From: Ignavibacteriota bacterium
GTDB lineage: Bacteria; Bacteroidota; Ignavibacteria; Tepidaquicellales; Tepidaquicellaceae
DNA: 5,670 nucleotides
NCBI GenBank assembly: GCA_003135995.1
Contig: PNBM01000277.1
Coordinates: forward strand, 1-5,670
Direction of reading: 5' to 3'
Of the stretch, positions 1-4,274 are shown piece after piece; the first letter of the stretch is position 1; every line of letters starts with the position of its first letter. A model generated the notes under the pieces. That model made no database searches and was not told where the DNA came from. It saw only the letters and a program-made list of their open reading frames with translations. The position numbers were made by a program, and so were the translations under genes.

Positions 1-66
1 TCTCGTTCCCAAACTCTCCTGAACCTCGACCTGATGAATATCAGGTTCGTTTCAGGTTTGGGAACG
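1..66. repeat. Nested double hairpin, GTTCCC...GGGAAC palindrome family
   Basis: The outer stem pairs 4-13 (cgttcccaaa) with 57-66 (tttgggaacg) over 10 bp. After a 4-nt bulge it continues as 18-23 (cctgaa) with 51-56 (ttcagg). A separate inner hairpin pairs 29-35 (acctgat) with 40-46 (atcaggt) around a 4-nt loop. The element may extend beyond the window's left edge. It shares its outer arms with palindromes near 3689 and 4000, so it looks like a member of a dispersed extragenic palindrome family. It lies about 75 bp past the stop of the leftward peptidase gene and could also act as an RNA 3' end structure, but I see no clear U-tract for a classical terminator. Confidence 0.7.
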
Positions 67-96
67 CAGGGTATTGAAATCGCTTTTTGTTCTTGA

Positions 97-112
97 TCCC
101 GACTTGTCGGGA
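97..112. repeat. Small GC-rich hairpin downstream of the peptidase gene
   Basis: The arms tcccga (97-102) and tcggga (107-112) are perfectly complementary around the loop cttg. The hairpin begins about 28 bp beyond the stop codon of the leftward S46 gene. In that reading direction it is followed by an A-rich rather than U-rich RNA stretch, so calling it an intrinsic terminator would be weak. It could be a transcript-end stabiliser or another dispersed palindrome. Confidence 0.5.
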
Positions 113-139
113 CTCCGTTTCGCTCTTATTTGTTTTTTG

Positions 140-2263
140 CTATTTGTTATTTGTTACTATTCCGCCATTGCGCAATTCCAGCGCAATACGATTAATCTTA
201 TACAAATCCTTCAACGCTTCCACCATTCCTTCGGAATCAAGTGATACGCAAGTCGAAATATCTTCTGTAAAAATAAAATCACCCGGCAGACTTTCCATAT
301 TACCATCGAATGCAAGTCCTACTATTTCAGCATCCTTATTAATCACAGGACTTCCTGAGTTTCCGCCGATTATATCGTTCGTGGAAATAAAATTAAACGA
401 AGTTTCAAGCTTAAAATCCTTCGGAGGATTTACCCATCTTTCGGGAAGTACCCACGGATATTCTTTATTGAATCCATAATACCTGTCATAAATCCCGTAA
501 AATGTTGTTTTCGGGGGTGCAGTTGTTCCGTTATACGGATAAGATTGAATAACACCATCGGCAATTCTTAAAGTAAAAGTTGCATCAGGCGGAACCGAAT
601 TTCCATAAACATCAAAAACCGCTCTTCCGAGAAGTTCATTATAATATTTTTCTTTCGCTCTCATTGCATCTGCTTTTTTCATCAGTTCATCAAACCTGTC
701 ACGTGTACTGACAACATATTTAATTATCGGGTCATCGGATTTCAAAATTTCCTGAGTGCCTTTTTTCGAAAGCGCTATTACTTTATCTTTATCTGTCATT
801 ATAGTTCTGCCTATAACATAATTGTAAGCATCTTTCCCTGTCTTGCCGTTTGTAAGTTTTCCAACGTATTCATTTTTAACACCAACCTTTTTAATCATCC
901 TGTTCAATTGAAACTCAAGCGTCATATTTTCATAATCAGCATCGAGGTCTTTATAAGCTTTTTCAATTGCGGCTTCATCAAGTGGTTGATTTCCACGCGC
1001 TCCTGAAACAAGCTGCTCTGCAATTGCAAAATATTTCGAACTCAAGCGATTATTAAATTGCATAATAGAATATTCAGGATAAATTTCTTTATAAGTTGAA
1101 TTCGCCGCAGCAATTTCATCCCACACGTTTCCGTATTTTGCTTTCAATGACGAATTTGACATTACCGCATTCTTGAATTTCTTTTCAAAATCTTTTTTCC
1201 TCGCAATAATCAGCGGGTCATTCAACGCTTTAATTTCACCGATATAAACTTTCTGAGAATTTGAAAAACTGAAAAGGTCGTTATTCAAATCTTTTGCAGA
1301 TTCAGGATTCTTTCTGATTTGTTCTTCATAAAATGCAATCGTGAAATTAATATAACTTAAAATATCGGGATATTGAAAATCTCTTTTAATTTCAAGCTGT
1401 GTTAAAGTGTTCAGCCTGTTTGTTCTTCCCGGATTTCCAACTACAAAAATCGGTTCTCCCGTTCCCGCCCCTTTCATGCTCCATTTATAAAAATGTTCTG
1501 TCTTTAATGGATTTCCGCTTTCATCATAAACTCTGAAAAATGTGCAGTCAAGATTGTAACGCGGATAAGTGAAATTGTCGGGATCACCACCGAAGAAACC
1601 TGCGTTATCTTCAGGAGCAAAAACTAACCTGACATCATTATATCTTTTGTAAACATAGATTGAATATTCACCGCCGTTATAAAATGTTACCATCTGGCAT
1701 TTCATTCCTGTTTCTGCGGCATATTTTTTTTCGAGTTCTTTTACTTTCTTATCTTTGTTTGCAACTTTTTCATCATTTGTTTTCCCTGATTCAAAAGCCG
1801 CCTGAACTTCTTTCGTAACATCAATAATCTGTACCAACTGGTCAACAAAAAGTCCCGGCACTTTTCTTTCTTTATCAATTGTCAAAGCAAGGAAACCATT
1901 AGTATGCAGGTCTTCGCCTTTTTCTTCAACCTGCGAAACCGATTCTCTTCCGCAGTGATGATTCGTCATCACAAGTCCGTCGCCCGAAACGAAAGATGCG
2001 GAACAATATGTTGCAAATCTCAAAGCCGACATTCTTACGTGGTCGAGCCATTCCTTTGTAGGTGTAAAACCATAAGCTTCGGCAAAGTAGTCGACAGGTG
2101 GATTATCGAAAGTCCACATTCTGCCCATATCAAACCTTTTAGCGTGAACAGTATCAAGATTAACACCATTATATACATTCTGTGAACCTGCATATTCGGC
2201 AGTCATATTAAATACAAACACTGCAAATACGAATACTAACAATTTATTAAATTTACGTCTCAT
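140..2263 (-). CDS. S46 family serine dipeptidyl-peptidase, DPP7-like
   Basis: This 707-residue protein should remove dipeptides from the N-termini of peptides, probably in the periplasm. An N-terminal signal peptide (MRRK, then a hydrophobic stretch at residues 8-20) probably ends near residue 26. The chymotrypsin-type triad is visible: His103 in TNHHCG, Asp239 in YPRYNLDCTFFRVY and Ser636 in GGNSGSP. The His-Asp spacing of 136 equals that of Porphyromonas DPP7 (His89, Asp225), and the length matches the family (about 710-720). Phe652, Asp653 and Gly654 in AFDGN sit 16-18 residues after the serine, where the family places its P2-preference residue, a substrate amino-terminus binder and the S1 residue. 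Gly rather than Arg there points to hydrophobic P1 residues (DPP7) rather than Asp/Glu (DPP11). Asn335 in SNSQK may be the second amine-binding residue. I chose the Met at 2263 because the signal peptide starts there; an in-frame Met at 2308 would add 15 residues and lies upstream of the likely transcription start. The stop is TAG. No C-terminal sorting domain is present. Confidence 0.95.
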   Translation of the reverse strand: MRRKFNKLLVFVFAVFVFNMTAEYAGSQNVYNGVNLDTVHAKRFDMGRMWTFDNPPVDYFAEAYGFTPTKEWLDHVRMSALRFATYCSASFVSGDGLVMTNHHCGRESVSQVEEKGEDLHTNGFLALTIDKERKVPGLFVDQLVQIIDVTKEVQAAFESGKTNDEKVANKDKKVKELEKKYAAETGMKCQMVTFYNGGEYSIYVYKRYNDVRLVFAPEDNAGFFGGDPDNFTYPRYNLDCTFFRVYDESGNPLKTEHFYKWSMKGAGTGEPIFVVGNPGRTNRLNTLTQLEIKRDFQYPDILSYINFTIAFYEEQIRKNPESAKDLNNDLFSFSNSQKVYIGEIKALNDPLIIARKKDFEKKFKNAVMSNSSLKAKYGNVWDEIAAANSTYKEIYPEYSIMQFNNRLSSKYFAIAEQLVSGARGNQPLDEAAIEKAYKDLDADYENMTLEFQLNRMIKKVGVKNEYVGKLTNGKTGKDAYNYVIGRTIMTDKDKVIALSKKGTQEILKSDDPIIKYVVSTRDRFDELMKKADAMRAKEKYYNELLGRAVFDVYGNSVPPDATFTLRIADGVIQSYPYNGTTAPPKTTFYGIYDRYYGFNKEYPWVLPERWVNPPKDFKLETSFNFISTNDIIGGNSGSPVINKDAEIVGLAFDGNMESLPGDFIFTEDISTCVSLDSEGMVEALKDLYKINRIALELRNGGIVTNNK

Positions 2264-2294
2264 ATTGAAAATATTAATTTTTAAAATATTGAAA

Positions 2295-2325
2295 TAAAAA
2301 TAGCACAATTAAATATTGAATACAA
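2295..2325 (-). promoter_or_regulatory. Candidate Bacteroidota-type promoter for the S46 gene
   Basis: Read on the minus strand, TTG (2325-2323) is followed after 20 bp by TATTTTTA (2302-2295). This resembles the Bacteroidota vegetative pattern of TTG, a spacer of about 19-21 bp, then TAnnTTTG, with the last G replaced by A. Transcription would start near 2288, leaving a leader of about 25 nt before the ATG at 2263. That leader is AT-rich without a Shine-Dalgarno sequence, which is common in this phylum. In DNA this AT-rich, a chance match is possible. Confidence 0.4.
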
Positions 2326-2688
2326 TTCTACTGTTTATGGATTAGATATTGTTCATGTCCACATCGTTTACCACTATTTTTATTTTTTATTTTCTGAAAG
2401 GACTCCCGACACTATTTTCTCTTTCGGTCTTAATTCATCATTCAGCATTCATAATTCAGCATTTTTTTTATCTCCTCTCCGCATATATTTCATTCACCAC
2501 AAATTCTCTCTTGATTATTAAATTTAGAATTATAATATTCAATCAACGAATTTATCCGTATCTACCAATCACTAATTCGAAGTGTTTATTAATATCAGCT
2601 ATGCTCATTGTTTCTTTCTCGTCAAAATTCATTCGTGAGCAATAAATATCGGAGCAAAACTGATTTGAACCAAAATAATATTTTATTG
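2326..2688. other. Gene-free AT-rich intergenic stretch
   Basis: I see no convincing gene here. The plus strand is open from 2349 to 2645, but the translation is a run of hydrophobic and aromatic residues typical of T-rich DNA, and there is no ribosome binding site. A short direct repeat, ttcagcatt, occurs at 2441-2449 and 2455-2463 (14-bp period), inside a larger ATTCA/CATT-rich patch. On the minus strand, 2632-2552 could encode a 26-residue peptide beginning MNFDEKETMSIADINKHF, which is more protein-like than its surroundings. It lacks a ribosome binding site and may be a gene remnant or chance. Confidence 0.5.
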
Positions 2689-2898
2689 AACCGGACCAAA
2701 ACAGATGTGTATTGAACCAAAACAGATGTGTATTGAACCAAAACAGATGTGTATCGAAACAAAACAGATGTGTATTAAAACAAAACAGATGTGCATCGAA
2801 CCAAAACAGATGTGTATCGAAACAAAACAGATGTGTATTGAACCAAAACAGATGTGTATCGAAGCAATTCAAGTGTGAATTAGAGTAATTCAAGTGAG
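2689..2898. repeat. 21-bp tandem repeat array, 8 good and 2 decayed copies
   Basis: Eight uninterrupted 21-bp units end at 2709, 2730, 2751, 2772, 2793, 2814, 2835 and 2856. All contain an identical 13-bp core, caaaacagatgtg. Among units 2-8 and their junctions, variation is confined to four positions in the other 8 bp (tgt/tgc, att/atc, gaa/aaa, cca/aca). The first unit has a divergent start (aaccggac). Two decayed copies follow in register, ending at 2877 and 2898. A weak relative, caaaactgat, lies at 2655-2664. Because 21 is divisible by 3, three frames remain open: two on plus and one on minus (heptads such as FNTHLFW). None has a good start site, so I treat the array as non-coding. It ends 80 bp before the fibronectin-domain gene. 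Function is unknown; phased protein-binding sites or a simple minisatellite are both possible. Confidence 0.9.
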
Positions 2899-2902
2899 AT
2901 AT

Positions 2903-2935
2903 TTTGAAAATTTTATATGAAAAGCTCAAATTTTG
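2903..2935 (+). promoter_or_regulatory. Candidate promoter for the fibronectin-domain gene
   Basis: TTTG (2903-2906) is followed after 21 bp by AAATTTTG (2928-2935), one base away from the Bacteroidota -7 pattern TAnnTTTG. Transcription would begin around 2942, about 37 nt before the ATG. It sits directly after the last decayed unit of the 21-bp array, so a protein bound to the array could influence it. This is pattern matching in AT-rich DNA and therefore uncertain. Confidence 0.35.
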
Positions 2936-2965
2936 CTAAAAAAACAGCATTTTTCAAAATTAAAA

Positions 2966-2971
2966 GAAAGG
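2966..2971 (+). promoter_or_regulatory. Ribosome binding site deciding the start at 2979
   Basis: GAAAGG ends 7 nt before the ATG at 2979. It favours this start over the in-frame Met codon 11 at 3009. Confidence 0.6.
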
Positions 2972-2978
2972 TCATAAA

Positions 2979-3605
2979 ATGAAACGAATCAATCTTGCTC
3001 TAAGAAATATGTCAATTCCGGTAAAACTAGATTTTGCCAAAAGAATCAACACAATGTTGACAGGAAATCCCAATTTCACAACACCTGACCCGCCATTAAC
3101 AGATTTGGTCACTGCTAAAACAGAAGCAGAAACTGCTCATAATGATGTGCTTTTAGCTCGTTCTGAAGCAAAACATAAAACAGCCGTAATGAGCCAAAAA
3201 GAAGATGACCTCGATTTAATCATCACGCAACTTGCAAATTACGTCGAAAACAAAAGCAACGGAGATATTGCTAAAATAGAAAGTGCCGGATTCACGCCTG
3301 CCGCAACTCCACAGCATATCGGCGACCTTATTGCCCCGGCGGATTTAGCCGTTACATCGGGTGATGATGCCGGTGAACTCGACTGCAGTTGGAATCCTGT
3401 TATCGGTGCGAAAAGTTATGTTGTGCAAACAAATATTGTTGACCCGCTTGCTGAAGTCAGTTGGAAAGATACATTAAACCCGACCAAATCCAAATGTGAT
3501 TTGAAAAATTTATCAAGCGGAACACGCTATTGGATTCGTGTAGCAGGAGTCGGAGCATCAGGCAGAAGCGGCTGGAGCGACGTCGCCACAAAAATCGCCC
3601 CGTAA
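2979..3605 (+). CDS. Fibronectin type III domain protein with helical N-terminal half
   Basis: This 208-residue protein has two parts. Residues 1-118 look helical. They start MKRINLALRNMSIPVK, pass through a Pro-rich turn at 35-40, and continue with an Ala/Glu/Lys-rich stretch (about 41-91) that could form a coiled coil or helical hairpin. Residues 119-207 form one fibronectin type III domain: the strand with Trp138 (CSW), Tyr147 (AKSYVVQ), the LKNLSSGTRYWIRVAGV block (Leu178, Tyr184, Arg187) and the closing GWSD with Trp199. Such domains usually mediate protein contacts. There is no signal peptide, membrane segment or sorting tail, so it is predicted cytoplasmic or exported by a route not visible here. 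The gene looks clearly richer in G+C than the flanking DNA, which could mean better-conserved coding sequence or transfer. It stands alone, behind the 21-bp array and before a hairpin. The exact role is unknown. Confidence 0.85.
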   Translation: MKRINLALRNMSIPVKLDFAKRINTMLTGNPNFTTPDPPLTDLVTAKTEAETAHNDVLLARSEAKHKTAVMSQKEDDLDLIITQLANYVENKSNGDIAKIESAGFTPAATPQHIGDLIAPADLAVTSGDDAGELDCSWNPVIGAKSYVVQTNIVDPLAEVSWKDTLNPTKSKCDLKNLSSGTRYWIRVAGVGASGRSGWSDVATKIAP

Positions 3606-3624
3606 ACATATTCTAATAATAATC

Positions 3625-3669
3625 CTCTTTCCAAATCCATCCTGAATTTTTTTCAGGATTGGGAAAGAG
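3625..3669 (+). terminator. Hairpin after the fibronectin-domain gene, possible terminator
   Basis: The outer stem pairs ctctttcc (3625-3632) with ggaaagag (3662-3669). The inner stem pairs atcctgaa (3639-3646) with ttcaggat (3652-3659) around a five-T loop. It begins 20 bp past the TAA. Only a short T-run (3674-3677) follows, so termination would be imperfect. The inner arms (TCCTGAA/TTCAGG) recall those of the hairpin at window position 18-56, so it may equally be another dispersed palindrome. Confidence 0.5.
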
Positions 3670-3688
3670 AACGTTTTAATTATTCTCT

Positions 3689-3714
3689 CGTTCCCGATGT
3701 CACCATCGGGAACG
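3689..3714. repeat. Perfect 11-bp palindrome CGTTCCCGATG
   Basis: The left arm cgttcccgatg (3689-3699) and right arm catcgggaacg (3704-3714) are exact reverse complements around the loop tcac. The outer arm matches the element at 4-66, and the right arm is nearly repeated at 4017-4028 (ccatcgggaacg). No T-run follows on either strand, so a terminator role is not evident. It forms the left outer edge of the symmetrical palindrome set ending near 4030. Confidence 0.8.
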
Positions 3715-3909
3715 TGTATAATATGTAGCTCCCCCCTTGGAAGGGGGCACGGGGGATGATTCTAACCAACTAATTTCATTTCCAAATGAAGATTGGTCTA
3801 GATTAATTTGAAATATTTTTCTAAATGCTTCATTTATTTTTAATGTATTAATTAAATCTTCATCGTATAATTTTATCTAATTATTATTTTCTAAAATAGT
3901 CTTACTCAT
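3700..3909 (-). pseudogene. Possible decayed small gene inside the palindrome set
   Basis: On the minus strand, ATG at 3909 starts MSKTILENNN and then meets a TAG (3879-3877). The same frame continues open as IKLYDEDLINTLKINEAF and ends its unique part near SFGNEISWLE around 3759. It then reads through the C/G-run arm and stops at TGA (3702-3700). The composition (acidic and basic residues, few repeats) looks protein-like for such AT-rich DNA. There is no ribosome binding site. It may be the remnant of a small gene invaded or flanked by palindromes. I do not recognise the family, and chance is a real alternative. Confidence 0.25.
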
Positions 3910-3986
3910 TAATTCGAATTAAATAAATTTTAATCTGTATTCATATTACCATCATCCCCCCTTAATCCCCCCTTCAAAGGGGGGGA
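3729..3986. mobile_element. MITE-like segment with C/G-run inverted ends
   Basis: The left end (3729-3760) contains ccccctt/aaggggg, which can fold on itself, followed by gggggatgat (3751-3760). The right end (3951-3986) begins with atcatccccc, the exact 10-bp reverse complement, and then a C-run/G-run hairpin, cccccctt with aagggggg. The two ends are therefore imperfect inverted repeats of about 32-36 bp around a 190-bp AT-rich core. I see no transposase and no clear target duplication, so mobility is inferred only from the symmetry. It could instead be two independent copies of a dispersed repeat in opposite orientation. Confidence 0.4.
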
Positions 3987-3999
3987 ATGCTGAATCTAT

Positions 4000-4030
4000 T
4001 TCGTTCCAAAAGTCCACCATCGGGAACGAA
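4000..4030. repeat. Decayed GTTCC palindrome
   Basis: The arms ttcgttcc (4000-4007) and ggaacgaa (4023-4030) pair over 8 bp around a 15-nt loop. The right part, ccatcgggaacg, equals that of the perfect palindrome at 3689-3714, while the left inner part has diverged. It forms the right outer edge of the symmetrical set. Confidence 0.6.
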
Positions 4031-4081
4031 TAAAACCAAAAATCTTCCTTGTTATTTCTTATTGTTATAGTGAATTTCCGA

Positions 4082-4116
4082 TAACGAATATGTGCAATCT
4101 CGTCTAAGATTCGTTA
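4082..4116. repeat. 8-bp inverted repeat TAACGAAT / ATTCGTTA
   Basis: taacgaat (4082-4089) and attcgtta (4109-4116) are exact reverse complements separated by 19 bp. The site lies about 160 bp upstream of the start of the repeat-protein gene. The spacing would suit either a hairpin with a large loop or a dimeric regulator site, and neither can be chosen from the sequence. Confidence 0.35.
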
Positions 4117-4274
4117 GCTCTAAAAAAGTAATAATGTAAATTTTAATTTTGAGTTATACTGCGTTTCAAAATAAAAAGGGTAATAAAAGTATTAAAAAGA
4201 TTTTTATTAATAAACTGAATTTATTATCAAAATCAGCTTTCAATTTGGATTTTTAAATTTTAAAAAATACATTA

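Larger units (their letters stand above)
3606..4274. other. Gene-free repeat-rich intergenic region
   Basis: This stretch separates the two plus-strand genes and has no intact gene. In order it holds a long imperfect hairpin (3625-3669), a perfect GTTCCC palindrome (3689-3714), two C/G-run hairpins facing each other across an AT-rich core (3729-3986), a decayed GTTCC palindrome (4000-4030), an 8-bp inverted repeat (4082-4116), and a very AT-rich leader to the next gene. I could not pick a convincing promoter or ribosome binding site for the gene at 4275; the bases before its ATG are almost all A and T. Confidence 0.6.

Noticed and set aside
87..479. Plus-strand open frame of 130 codons
   Set aside because: It lies opposite the 3' end of the S46 gene, whose catalytic motifs prove the minus strand is coding. 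The translation has no recognisable features.
1904..2185. Plus-strand open frame of 93 codons
   Set aside because: It is antisense to the N-terminal, His-containing part of the S46 peptidase and is a reading-frame shadow.
2264..2308. Upstream in-frame Met extending the S46 protein by 15 residues
   Set aside because: The extension precedes a complete signal peptide and would begin upstream of the likely transcription start. The Met at 2263 is a better start.
2470..2500. Minus-strand GAGGAGA followed by an ATG
   Set aside because: It resembles a ribosome binding site, but the frame stops after six codons, so it is not a gene.
2349..2645. Plus-strand 98-residue hydrophobic open frame
   Set aside because: It is composed of T-rich low-complexity DNA with short repeats, lacks a ribosome binding site, and shows no transmembrane protein organisation beyond composition.
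2689..2898. CRISPR array
   Set aside because: The units are 21 bp head to tail with no unique spacers of 25-40 bp, and no cas genes are nearby.
2552..2929. Minus-strand 125-residue frame with FNTHLFW-type heptads
   Set aside because: It starts with TTG, overlaps the likely promoter of the fibronectin gene, and is mostly a translation of the 21-bp array. Every unit difference changes an amino acid in this frame, which does not suggest selection on a protein.
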